Source of the DNA: WRDS01 sp964492775
GTDB taxonomy: Bacteria > Actinomycetota > Coriobacteriia > Anaerosomatales > PHET01
Direction of reading: 5' to 3'
Assembly (NCBI GenBank): GCA_964492775.1
Contig: CAZBLH010000018.1
Coordinates: forward strand, 1-43,051
Length of the DNA stretch: 43,051 nucleotides
The translations under genes and the position numbers were made by a program. Below, piece by piece: positions 7,016-15,255 of the stretch (position 1 is its first letter; every line of letters starts with the position of its first letter). Under the pieces are notes generated by a model, which was given only the letters and a program-made list of their open reading frames with translations, did not search any database and had not been told where the DNA came from.

Positions 7016-10000
7016 TCATCCCATCCTGCCCGCTTGGAGCCCTTGCCCGACGCGAGGCGAAACCACGAGCACTGCGACATCGTCTCGCAGTTCGCCCTGC
7101 GCGTAATTTCGTACCGATTCGAGCAACCCACTGGCCGTCTCGGAAGCGGTGGAATACCTCTTCAGAACGGCCCTGACGCGTTGTTCACCGTAGAAGATAT
7201 TCCCCCTTCTCGCCTCCGTAACCCCGTCGGTATACAAAAGGATAAGATCGCCGGGTGCGACTTGGAGGCTCAGTTCCTCATAGGGTGCCCCCTTGCGAGC
7301 GCCGAGCAGTGGCCCGGTGACGTCCAGTGACTCGATGCTCCCGTAAACCCTCTTCAGGAGCCCAGGCGGATGCCCACCGTCCGCCCAGGTCAGTAGGCCG
7401 TCCTTGTCGAGCCTTCCTACCCACGCCGTCACGATATCGGAAAGGTCACCGGAGTCCGCCACCATGTCGTTCACCTCGGCGAGTACCTGGGCCGGAGAGC
7501 AGCCGGCTGCAGTGAGCGCGCGGACCGCGTACCGAATCATCGACGTCTTCGTGGCTGCATGGACCCCTTTGCCGCAGACGTCGGCTATGACAAGCCACGT
7601 GCAGCCCGATTTGGACCTGAACAGGTCGTAGTAGTCACCGCCTATCTCCGCATCTCCGCCCGCCGGAACGTAGACGCTGCTTGCCTCGAGATCGTCGTAG
7701 TCCGGCAGCGTCTGGGGCAGGATCGACGCCTGGAGCACAGAGGCGACCTCGTGCTCCTGGCCATACAGTCGCGCGGTGTCGATGGCGAGGGCTGCCTGGG
7801 ACGCGAACGTCTGCAACATGTTGACGTCCTCTTCAGAGAAGGCCGCCTGGGCCTTAGCAAGGACGATCAGCACGCCGAGAGGACGACCCCTGGCGAGCAG
7901 CGGCACCGCGACCAAGGAGTGAAGGCCGTTCTCTGCGGCAGCTCGGGCGATGCCCCCAGTGCTCGCGCCAAGGTCGCGCAAGGACGCGGGCTCCGTCTGC
8001 TCGAATACCTGTCCAGGCAGGTCTTCGCCCGGCTGCAACTCCGCGGTCAGAATCGGGGCGGGCAAAGCACCTCGGCCCATGGTTGTAGTGAGCATGCGTT
8101 TCTCTCGGTCGAACGACATCAATGCAACGGCATCGGCCGATAGGATCTTCTGCACAACGTCGAGCACTCGGTTGAGCACGACCTTGACCTGAAGCGAAGA
8201 ACCGACGGCCTGGCTGATCTTGAAAACCGTCTCGAGGTTCGCCGCCCGGGCAACCGCCCGCTGGTAGAAGTACGCGTTGTCGAGCGCGAGGGCGATCTCG
8301 TCTCCGAGCGCCCGGCCAGTGTCGATCCACTCGGCGGGGATGGGCCGAGCAAGACCGACCACGAGGACGCCGCCGTGGCCTCTCTCGAGTGCGACGGGGA
8401 CGACGAGGGCTTCTACCGCCTCAAGCTTCTCGATCAGCCGGTCTGCGGCCTCGATCACGCCGGGGACTGCGACGAACGCCGCGGAGCGCTCCCATTCAGG
8501 GGCGTCGGTGTCCCGCGGCCAGCTGCGCGCGGCTTCAATGGCGATCGCATCGAGCTCAGGGTAGGCAGAGGGCGTGAGTCCGAGCGCATGCCGGTCCGCG
8601 AGCGCGATCCGAGTGGTCACCGCCGAGAAGAGATCACAGATGACGGGCTCGACCTGCGAGAGGGAGTCTTGCAGGCTCTTTGGGCGCACCAGTGCCTCGG
8701 CGACTGCTCGAAAAGCCTCGGCAGTGCGCCGGGACTCGATCTCGCGCTCGAACACCCGTGAGGTCTGGATTGCGACTGCGGCCTGCGCACAGAACGTCTT
8801 GAGCATCTCCAGCTCAGCCTCGACGAAGGCGCGGTTGAGAGACCTCGTGACAACGACGAGCCCGAATGCTTCACCGCCGGAAACGAGCGCCATCCCAGCC
8901 GCCGACATAGGCCCCTCGGCGGCCCCCGGAACCGGTTCCGAAACATCACCTGAAAGCACCAGCGGGTACGGGCTCTCCATCACCTTCGAAAACCATGTTC
9001 CCTCGCTGACCCGCGCATGCTGCACCTCGGCGAGCTCACGACCCTGCGTACGCACCGGCACTAGCATCCCCGCGTCGTCCAGGAGGTACGTCGCGGTCGA
9101 TCCCGGCCCGACCAGGTGCCCGATGGCCGAGATGATTGCGTCCAGAACCTGCTCGAGTTTGGTCGCGCTCGCGAGAAGCTGCGACAAGTCCTGCAACGAG
9201 TTCAGTCGGATCGCCACCGCATCGAATGCCTGCGCGACTCGGCCGATCTCGTCGTCGCGCTGCGTGTAGAGCCGCCGAGCGTACGCGCCTGACGCGGCGG
9301 CGAGCGCGCTGCGCTCCAGTTCACGCAACGGCCGTGTGAGCCGGGTTCCCAGCCACCAGGCACCCAGCACAATCAGAAAGCCGCCTATGAGCTGGACGAG
9401 GATGGAGGGAGCGACCGACAGTGCTGCGTCCCTGAACTGTTCGGCCAGCGGAGAAAGTGCGATCACGCGCCAGACCGTGCCCTCGATGCCATCGATGTCG
9501 TTGTACTGCCCCTGCAACATCACGCCGTCGATGGTGGCGACCCTGACCGACCCCGCGAGTTCACCGGTAGTCGTCCAGCGGGCGGTCTCGATGCGAGGCG
9601 AGATCTCCGGCCCGCCTTGGGCGACAACCGTGCTGCCACCCATGATGAGTACGCTGCGCGCTCCCCTATCGGTGGACGCACGAGCCTCATCATCCAAGAA
9701 GCCCAGGTCCAGCCGCGCCAACACCATCAGCGGCGCGCCACCAGGCTGGAAGACGTTACGGACAGTCCAGATCTCCACCGTGCCTTCACCGTCATCCACG
9801 GAGATGATCCCGGAGTTGCCCGTCAGCGCGTAGAGGAATGCCGGATGGTCCCTCAGGTTTCTGGGCGGACTCGTGCCTTCAGGCATGCTCGCGCGGACAC
9901 GAGCGGTACGGTCCGCAAGAATCACCTGCTCGAACGGGTTGTCGTCAGCCGCGGTGGCCGCATCGAGACGCGCAACGAGCGCGTCTTCGGTGTGATTGCC

Positions 10001-10228
10001 CGTCGTCGCTTGGGCGATTGCTGCCGTGCTGGTCCTGAAGTGACCTTGAATCCGGTCTTCTATTGACTGCACGGTCCTGAGATCCCGGTTGCGGATGATC
10101 TGCGACGCCAGCTGAGAGGCGGAGATCAGCGAGAAGACGGCGGAGATGGCTAGCGTCACGCCACCGATGAGAAGCGTGGTGCGGACAATCCTGCCGGCCA
10201 GCGTCGTATGCGCGCGCTCCGAAGCCAC
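7016..10228 (-). CDS. Membrane sensor phosphatase: dCache-like, HAMP, multiple GAF, SpoIIE/PP2C
   Basis: 1070 residues from a GTG with GGAAGGG upstream. Order: TM1 (about 16-38), extracytoplasmic sensor (about 40-270, Cache-like), TM2 (about 273-295), HAMP (about 294-348), GAF1 (about 355-490), a weaker GAF-like domain (about 505-655), GAF3 (about 665-818), and a PPM-type Ser/Thr phosphatase (about 845-1057). Metal-binding acids are visible: GGDYYD (D865), IADVCGKG (D883), YTDGVTEAR (D1001) and RDD (D1049/D1050). This is the SpoIIE/RsbU architecture that dephosphorylates STAS proteins, coupled to the next gene. The ligand sensed is unknown; the GAF stack suggests several inputs. Confidence 0.88.
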   Translation of the reverse strand: MASERAHTTLAGRIVRTTLLIGGVTLAISAVFSLISASQLASQIIRNRDLRTVQSIEDRIQGHFRTSTAAIAQATTGNHTEDALVARLDAATAADDNPFEQVILADRTARVRASMPEGTSPPRNLRDHPAFLYALTGNSGIISVDDGEGTVEIWTVRNVFQPGGAPLMVLARLDLGFLDDEARASTDRGARSVLIMGGSTVVAQGGPEISPRIETARWTTTGELAGSVRVATIDGVMLQGQYNDIDGIEGTVWRVIALSPLAEQFRDAALSVAPSILVQLIGGFLIVLGAWWLGTRLTRPLRELERSALAAASGAYARRLYTQRDDEIGRVAQAFDAVAIRLNSLQDLSQLLASATKLEQVLDAIISAIGHLVGPGSTATYLLDDAGMLVPVRTQGRELAEVQHARVSEGTWFSKVMESPYPLVLSGDVSEPVPGAAEGPMSAAGMALVSGGEAFGLVVVTRSLNRAFVEAELEMLKTFCAQAAVAIQTSRVFEREIESRRTAEAFRAVAEALVRPKSLQDSLSQVEPVICDLFSAVTTRIALADRHALGLTPSAYPELDAIAIEAARSWPRDTDAPEWERSAAFVAVPGVIEAADRLIEKLEAVEALVVPVALERGHGGVLVVGLARPIPAEWIDTGRALGDEIALALDNAYFYQRAVARAANLETVFKISQAVGSSLQVKVVLNRVLDVVQKILSADAVALMSFDREKRMLTTTMGRGALPAPILTAELQPGEDLPGQVFEQTEPASLRDLGASTGGIARAAAENGLHSLVAVPLLARGRPLGVLIVLAKAQAAFSEEDVNMLQTFASQAALAIDTARLYGQEHEVASVLQASILPQTLPDYDDLEASSVYVPAGGDAEIGGDYYDLFRSKSGCTWLVIADVCGKGVHAATKTSMIRYAVRALTAAGCSPAQVLAEVNDMVADSGDLSDIVTAWVGRLDKDGLLTWADGGHPPGLLKRVYGSIESLDVTGPLLGARKGAPYEELSLQVAPGDLILLYTDGVTEARRGNIFYGEQRVRAVLKRYSTASETASGLLESVRNYAQGELRDDVAVLVVSPRVGQGLQAGRMG

Positions 10229-10299
10229 GGTTCCCTTCCATCGCCACGCCGCAATCTCGTGCGTTCATGGTAACGCAGCCCAACGCAACCGTCGCTGCG

Positions 10300-11025
10300 T
10301 CACAGCCCTCCGAAGGGCGTGAACCGGGCAAGCCAAGCGGCGAAGTCGGCGAATCTGCCTGTGAGGATAGCCAGTCCCGTCAGCACGAGCAGCACGCCCG
10401 CCGCCCGGTTCAAGAGAAGCGAGTGCTTGGACACGCTCCGTATCAGGACCCTGAGTCGCCCGAACACCGCGGCAACGATCACAAACGGCAACCCAAGCCC
10501 CAACGAGTACGCGAGCAGAAGAGCGCTCCCACGCGCCACCGTGCCACTTGACCCCGCCATTGACAGGATCGAGCCGAGCACAGGTCCTACGCACGGAGTC
10601 CAGCCCGCCGCAAACGCAAGCCCCATCACGAACGCCCCGGCGCCGCCGAACCGCTCCGAGACAGCGGGGTCCAGGCGCGCCTCACGGTACAACCACGGAA
10701 CCGGGATCACGCCGAGTAGCAGCACTCCGAAGGCGACAAGCAGGACTCCGCCAATCTTCTCAGCGGGCTCTCGGTACGGAATCAGTGCTTGTCCGAGCAC
10801 GGAGGCGGTAGCGCCGAACGCGACGAATACCAGTGTGAAGCCCGCCACGAACAGGAGTGCGGGAACAAGCACCGAGCGCGATGGCCGGCGCACCTCTCCA
10901 AGCTCGGCGGCCGAAAGACCGGTGAGGTATGAGAGGTAGCCCGGGATGAGCGGAAGGACGCAGGGAGAGACGAACGAGAGCACTCCTGCGCCGAACGCCA
11001 CCGCGAAACCGATCCCTCCCGACAA
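10300..11025 (-). CDS. ccdA: Cytochrome c biogenesis / thiol-electron transporter CcdA
   Basis: 241 residues from a TTG at 11023-11025, chosen because AGGAGGG stands six bases upstream and the protein then begins directly with the first membrane helix; a longer frame to 11199 is unsupported. Six hydrophobic segments are visible. The two conserved redox cysteines lie in SPCVLPLIPGYLS and GWTPCVGPVLGS. CcdA passes electrons from cytoplasmic thioredoxin to extracytoplasmic thiol proteins, for cytochrome c maturation or metallochaperone reduction. It follows the cupredoxin-like and HMA genes on the same strand, suggesting a role in keeping metal-binding thiols reduced. A CsoR-type dyad lies in its leader. 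Confidence 0.9.
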   Translation of the reverse strand: MSGGIGFAVAFGAGVLSFVSPCVLPLIPGYLSYLTGLSAAELGEVRRPSRSVLVPALLFVAGFTLVFVAFGATASVLGQALIPYREPAEKIGGVLLVAFGVLLLGVIPVPWLYREARLDPAVSERFGGAGAFVMGLAFAAGWTPCVGPVLGSILSMAGSSGTVARGSALLLAYSLGLGLPFVIVAAVFGRLRVLIRSVSKHSLLLNRAAGVLLVLTGLAILTGRFADFAAWLARFTPFGGL

Positions 11026-11104
11026 TGCATCCCTCCTGGTACCACAGCTCCGCCACGCGCATGGCTGGCGCGGGTGCACCTGACGATGCGGCTCCTTAAA
11101 GGCT

Positions 11105-11120
11105 ATACCCCCAAGGGTAT
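11105..11120. promoter_or_regulatory. CsoR-type operator dyad upstream of ccdA
   Basis: ATACCC-CCAA-GGGTAT is a perfect 6+6 dyad. The core is the same as in the dyad at 18828-18846 next to the CsoR-family gene and resembles published CsoR copper operators. It lies in the 106-base gap between the cupredoxin-like stop and the ccdA start. Binding by the repressor at 18900 is inferred. Confidence 0.6.
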
Positions 11121-11131
11121 CGTATCGGGAG

Positions 11132-11617
11132 CTACTCTGCGAGGACCAGGCCCGACGCTCCTCCATTGCAGCAACCGAACGAGTAAACACCAGCCTCAAG
11201 CGGCGGAAGATCGATCTTCAGGCCGTCACGAGTCAGCTTCGCACTGACCCTAGGCTCTGAGAACTCCACGACGTCGGTGCCACGAGTGCCTTCGGAGAAC
11301 ACGAGGCGGACGGGGACGCCGGCGCGGACCACAATCTGACTGGGCTCGAACACGCCGCCGGAGGCGTCCACCTCGGCGACCTGTACCTCAATCCCATCGA
11401 TGGTCCGCGGAGTTGCCGTCACCGACGAATCACGCAGGTCGCTTTCCTGACGCGATGCAATATCGGCTGGAAGATACGTCTCCTCGGCCTGAGCCGAGTG
11501 CGTCAAGTACCCGGCCACCGCCAGGACGAGCAGTGCCGAAGACAGAGCGACAGCAACGTAGATGCCGTTGCCGAGAGGCCCATCCGCAGCGTCAGCTCTC
11601 CACTTCCCGGAGCTCAT
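11132..11617 (-). CDS. Membrane-anchored cupredoxin-like protein
   Basis: 161 residues. An N-terminal transmembrane segment lies at about 20-40, then a linker, then a beta-rich domain with GGVFEPSQIVVRAGVPVRLVF and the closing YSFGCCNGGASGLVLAE. This is the layout of single-domain Cupredoxin_1 proteins that bind copper outside the membrane. The usual Met-rich ligand loop after the Cys is replaced by CCNGG and no conserved His is visible, so metal binding, if any, must use the paired cysteines. It begins 5 bases after the HMA gene stop and precedes ccdA, whose product could reduce the CC pair. Confidence 0.7.
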   Translation of the reverse strand: MSSGKWRADAADGPLGNGIYVAVALSSALLVLAVAGYLTHSAQAEETYLPADIASRQESDLRDSSVTATPRTIDGIEVQVAEVDASGGVFEPSQIVVRAGVPVRLVFSEGTRGTDVVEFSEPRVSAKLTRDGLKIDLPPLEAGVYSFGCCNGGASGLVLAE

Positions 11618-11622
11618 GCGGC

Positions 11623-11844
11623 CTATTCCACGACCTCTGCCTCATAGCCGATGCTCCTGATGGCGCCGATCACGTCTTCGGGGGACAGGACCGCATCGTC
11701 GAAGGTGACAACGGTCTCACCTGAGGCATGGTCTGACTTCGACTCGGTGACACCGTCCAGATCTCCGAGGGTCATGTCGATCAACATGGAACACGACCCG
11801 CAGTGCATCCCAGTCGTAGCGAAGCGGACTGTTCTGAGGGGCAT
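11623..11844 (-). CDS. HMA-domain heavy-metal chaperone-like protein
   Basis: 73 residues making one ferredoxin-like HMA domain. GMHCGSC holds the Cys pair that binds Cu(I) or another soft metal, and the C-terminal IRSIGYEAEVV is the typical closing strand. Such proteins (CopZ/Atx1 type) carry copper to transporters. The start ATG has CGGAGG upstream. It is the first gene of the HMA-cupredoxin-ccdA set, and its leader contains a strong sigma-54-type promoter match. Confidence 0.88.
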   Translation of the reverse strand: MPLRTVRFATTGMHCGSCSMLIDMTLGDLDGVTESKSDHASGETVVTFDDAVLSPEDVIGAIRSIGYEAEVVE

Positions 11845-11887
11845 CGGTACCTCCGGTCACTGGGTCTGACGAACACCGCACGAACGG

Positions 11888-11903
11888 TGCGAGGAGTGTG
11901 CCA
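11888..11903 (-). promoter_or_regulatory. Candidate sigma-54 (-24/-12) promoter of the HMA operon
   Basis: Read on the minus strand the site is TGGCACACTCCTCGCA. It has TGGCAC at -24, exactly 10 bases between the GG and GC dinucleotides, and TCGCA at -12, one mismatch from TTGCW. The predicted start of transcription lies about 30 bases before the HMA ATG. rpoN and an NtrC-type activator are encoded directly upstream, which makes the match more credible. A 5-bp dyad (11878-11892) overlaps the -12 end. Confidence 0.6.
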
Positions 11904-11906
11904 ACA

Positions 11907-11950
11907 AGAGCCCTCGGCCCGAATCTGAACTTAGGTGAATGCAGGGCTCT
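11907..11950. repeat. Inverted repeat upstream of the sigma-54 promoter
   Basis: AGAGCCCT (11907-11914) and AGGGCTCT (11943-11950) are perfect complements 36 bp apart centre to centre. They sit immediately upstream of the candidate -24 box. They could form a hairpin ending the zinc-ribbon transcript or be half-sites for an enhancer-binding protein. Confidence 0.4.
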
Positions 11951-11976
11951 CGAAGCCCCGAGATCAACGGCCGGAC

Positions 11977-12372
11977 TCAGGAGGGACCGATGCGCCCGGA
12001 CAGCCGCTCCCCGCAGTGCGGGCACAAGCGCCATTCATCTCGCACCGGCCCGCCGCACGACGGGCAACGGTCGACAGCAGAGTCTTCGGCGGAACCCCCC
12101 GCCGAACGGTGCGAAGCCAGTAGTCCCCAGCCGAGCACCAGCGCGATCACGCCCGACGCGATCGGCAGTAGCCACCCGAATCGCGTCGTGATGGCGGCGT
12201 GCGCGAATCGCGATCCGGGATTGAGCAGGTAGAGCACTCCAAGGAGCGCCAGCGCCGCCAAAGCACCCGCGACACCCGCCGCGATGAGCCGGATGAGCGT
12301 GCGCTGGAGCAGCCTTGGCTGTGGTTGTGTTCTCATGCGTCTGCAGGGTGCAAGGTGTGTGCCAGAGGTCAC
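11977..12372 (-). CDS. Membrane protein with C-terminal zinc ribbon
   Basis: 131 residues from a GTG whose first bases overlap the activator stop as GTGA, a sign of translational coupling; an ATG at 12336 is an alternative. Two transmembrane helices (about 28-50 and 65-87) are followed by a cytoplasmic-type zinc ribbon, CPSCGG...CPHCGE, near the C-terminus. This layout is widespread among uncharacterised bacterial proteins. Being the last gene of the sigma-54 operon, it may belong to that signalling unit. Function unknown. Confidence 0.65.
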   Translation of the reverse strand: MTSGTHLAPCRRMRTQPQPRLLQRTLIRLIAAGVAGALAALALLGVLYLLNPGSRFAHAAITTRFGWLLPIASGVIALVLGWGLLASHRSAGGSAEDSAVDRCPSCGGPVRDEWRLCPHCGERLSGRIGPS

Positions 12373-13721
12373 AACCCCAGCCGAGCCATGCGAGCCTCGA
12401 GGGTCTTCGCGGTCAATCCCAGGAGCCTCGCCGCCTTTGGAGCGCTCCCTCCCGTGCGATCAAGAGCCTGTCGCATCAGATCAAGCTCGACCTCTTCCAG
12501 GTCGATTCCCTCCTCCGGAAGCAGGAACTGCGAAGCCGTCGTCTTCTCGGCGCTCCTGCCCTTGGACTGGATCTCAGCCGGTAGCTCGGTGAGCCCGATC
12601 TCATCGGAGTGCGACAGGATGACAATCCGCTCGATCGTGTTCTCAAGCTCGCGGATGTTGCCGGGCCACTGGTACTCGGTCAGCGCCTTCATCGCCTCTG
12701 CCGAAAGCTTCTTCCGACCCGCCTCGTGCTTCTCGAGGAAGTGCGCCACTAGCAGGGGGATGTCGCTGGAGCGTTGCCGCAGCGGCGGCAGGGACACCGG
12801 CACCACGTTCAGCCGATAGAACAGGTCCTCGCGGAACGTGCCATCGGCGATTAGCTGCTGCAGGTCTCTGTTGGTTGCGGCCACGACCCGCACGTCCACC
12901 TCGATGCTGCGGGTCCCGCCGAGGCGCTCAAACCGTCTCTCCTGAAGCACGCGCAAGAGCTTGACCTGCGTCGCCGGCGATATATCCCCGATCTCGTCTA
13001 GAAACAGTGTGCCGCCGTTGGCCAGCTCGAAACGACCTGGCTTCGCGGTCATCGCTCCCGTGAACGCGCCCTTCTCGTACCCGAATAGCTCGCTCTCGAG
13101 CAAGGTTTCGGGGAGCGCGCCGGCCGATATTGAGATGAACGGCTTGTTCGCGCGGTCGGACAGGTTGTGCAGCGCGCGGGCGATGAGCTCCTTACCGGTG
13201 CCCGACTCGCCGTAGATCATCACGGTCGCGCTTGTGGGGGCTACCTTCTGCACGGTCTCGAGGACCTCGAGCATGCGGGGGTCGTTCGCGACGATCCCCT
13301 GCACGTCGTACTGGCGCCCGATCTCTTCTCGCAGCCGCTCAACCTCGGCAGCGAGGTCTCGGTACTGTAGCGCCTTCTCGATCGCGATCTTGAGTTCCTC
13401 GAGATCGAACGGCTTGGTGAGGTACTCCGAGGCACCCGCCTTGATCGCCTCGACGGCCTGCGCCACGTTGCCGTGGGCGGTGAGCATGATGATCGGGAAG
13501 GACATTCCGGATGCGCGCACCTTGCGAACGACCTCCATGCCGTCAGGCGGGGGCATACGATGGTCGAGCACCATCACATCGGGCTCCTGCTCGGCGACGG
13601 CGGCGAGCGCTTCTTTGCCGTCTGCGGCCTCGGAGATTTCGTAGCCTTCAGCCGAGAGGGCCTTGCCCAGGACCCAACGCATGTTCTTCTCGTCGTCCAC
13701 GATGAGGACACGCCTGTCCAT
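12369..13721 (-). CDS. Sigma-54-dependent NtrC-family response regulator
   Basis: 450 residues. Receiver domain 1-120 with D10, phospho-acceptor D53, T81 and K103; AAA+ domain about 140-370 with Walker A GESGTGKE (171-178), the sigma-54 contact loop GAFTGA (218-223) and Walker B LFLDEI; Fis-type helix-turn-helix at about 420-448 (GSAPKAARLLGLTAKTLEARM). All catalytic motifs are intact, so it should open sigma-54 promoters by ATP hydrolysis. It begins 13 bases after the sensor kinase stop, and the kinase in turn overlaps rpoN, so sigma factor, sensor and activator are made together. Confidence 0.95.
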   Translation of the reverse strand: MDRRVLIVDDEKNMRWVLGKALSAEGYEISEAADGKEALAAVAEQEPDVMVLDHRMPPPDGMEVVRKVRASGMSFPIIMLTAHGNVAQAVEAIKAGASEYLTKPFDLEELKIAIEKALQYRDLAAEVERLREEIGRQYDVQGIVANDPRMLEVLETVQKVAPTSATVMIYGESGTGKELIARALHNLSDRANKPFISISAGALPETLLESELFGYEKGAFTGAMTAKPGRFELANGGTLFLDEIGDISPATQVKLLRVLQERRFERLGGTRSIEVDVRVVAATNRDLQQLIADGTFREDLFYRLNVVPVSLPPLRQRSSDIPLLVAHFLEKHEAGRKKLSAEAMKALTEYQWPGNIRELENTIERIVILSHSDEIGLTELPAEIQSKGRSAEKTTASQFLLPEEGIDLEEVELDLMRQALDRTGGSAPKAARLLGLTAKTLEARMARLGL

Positions 13722-13734
13722 CCTTGGTATCTCC

Positions 13735-15255
13735 CTACTCCTTGATCGCGGTCGGCAGCGACAAGGTGAACGTCGTGCCGTTTCGCGAGCTTTCTACTTC
13801 GATATGCCCGTCATGGGCGTCAATGATGCGGTGAACGATGGTAAGGCCGAGTCCCGTGCCCTCTGCGCGCTTGGTGAAGAAGGGGTCGAAGATCTTGGAG
13901 AGGTCTTCTGGCGAGATCCCGGGGCCATCATCGGCCACCGAGACTCGAACGTAGTCTCCGTCGCTCCATGACTTGAGGACGATCGTGCCTCCCATATCGC
14001 TCATTGCCTGGACGGCGTTGGTGACCAGGTTCAGGAACACCTGCTTGAGCTGATCGGGATCGGCCATGACTTTCGGCGCGCCGGGCTCGAACTGGGTCTC
14101 GATGGTGACGTCGGCTTGCTTGGCAAAGCGATTCGTGAACAAGATGACGTCCTCGAGCACCTCGTTGACCTCAGTCTCGACGAACGTCGGCCGGCTTGGC
14201 CGCCCGAAGTCCAGGAGTGCCTTGATGACGCGGTCGAGTCGATCGATCTCCTGCTTGATGACGGCCGTCGACTCGAGAATACGCGCCTGGTCGCAACCCG
14301 AGTCCTCCAGCAACTGCACGCTGGCCCGGATAATGCCCAGCGGGTTCCTGACCTCGTGCGCGACGCCCGCCGTGAGCTCGCCCATCGCCGCGAGGCGATC
14401 GGCACGTATCAGGCGCTCCGTCAGGGCTCGGATGTCGGACACATCCTCAAGGGTGAGGACCGCGCCGAGAATGCCACCGCCAACGGTGCGCATCCGCGAC
14501 GTCGTCGCCTGGACGTGTACCTCACGGCCCCCGTGCGTGACCACGGTGGTCTCGCGCAGGGTCAGCGGGAGCCTGCCAGTCAGCACCCTGTCAACGTCAG
14601 AGGCGATTCCGCCGTCGTCACGGAAGAGCGAGCCGATGGACTTGGGCACCATGTCGACCTCGGACGCGCCGAGGATCCGCTCGGCAGCGGGGTTAGCGGT
14701 CGCGACCGAGCCATCAGGACCGACGGTGATCACGCCCGAGGTGATCGACCGGAGAATGGACGAGGTGTAGTCCTGCACGTTGATGAGCTGGATCGCTCGC
14801 TCCTCAAGCTTACGGTAAGCATCCTCCAGTTGCCGCGATACCTGCCCCAGGTCCCGGGCCTTCGCCTCCCCCACGTCGCGCAGGGCGCCGAACAGCAGGC
14901 CGGCGATGAGGTACGAGACCATCTCCAACAGACTGTCGAAGCTCAGGCCGGAGATGCGGTTCATTGACAGCAGCGAGTACGTGCCGAACGAGATGATGCA
15001 CGCGATGGCCGTGAAAGCGCCGCCACGCCGGCCGAAAACGATTGCCGCGTATACGATGGGAATGAAGTACGCTCGACGGTACACGAGGTGCAGTGGCGCG
15101 TTGCTATAGGTGTTGCTCGTGAACAGGTGCAGCATCGTGATCAGCAGCACCATAGCGACCACGAAAACGACGTCTCGGGCGGTTCCTCCCGGCCCGGCGT
15201 CCTGGCGTTCGGGCACGGGTGCCGAGAAGGATGTCCCTTCCCGTCCGGAATTCAT
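13735..15255 (-). CDS. NtrB-type sensor histidine kinase with membrane N-terminus and PAS domain
   Basis: 506 residues. Four hydrophobic segments (about 28-128) form an integral membrane sensor without a large outer domain. A coiled linker (about 130-160), a PAS domain (about 162-275), the dimerisation helix with GVAHEVRNPLG (H300) and a GHKL ATPase with DDGPGISPEDL and GTGLGLTIV follow. This is the NtrB/ZraS kind of kinase that partners sigma-54 activators. The ATG overlaps the rpoN stop (ATGA). The signal is unknown; the small membrane domain suggests a lipophilic or membrane-state cue. Confidence 0.93.
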   Translation of the reverse strand: MNSGREGTSFSAPVPERQDAGPGGTARDVVFVVAMVLLITMLHLFTSNTYSNAPLHLVYRRAYFIPIVYAAIVFGRRGGAFTAIACIISFGTYSLLSMNRISGLSFDSLLEMVSYLIAGLLFGALRDVGEAKARDLGQVSRQLEDAYRKLEERAIQLINVQDYTSSILRSITSGVITVGPDGSVATANPAAERILGASEVDMVPKSIGSLFRDDGGIASDVDRVLTGRLPLTLRETTVVTHGGREVHVQATTSRMRTVGGGILGAVLTLEDVSDIRALTERLIRADRLAAMGELTAGVAHEVRNPLGIIRASVQLLEDSGCDQARILESTAVIKQEIDRLDRVIKALLDFGRPSRPTFVETEVNEVLEDVILFTNRFAKQADVTIETQFEPGAPKVMADPDQLKQVFLNLVTNAVQAMSDMGGTIVLKSWSDGDYVRVSVADDGPGISPEDLSKIFDPFFTKRAEGTGLGLTIVHRIIDAHDGHIEVESSRNGTTFTLSLPTAIKE

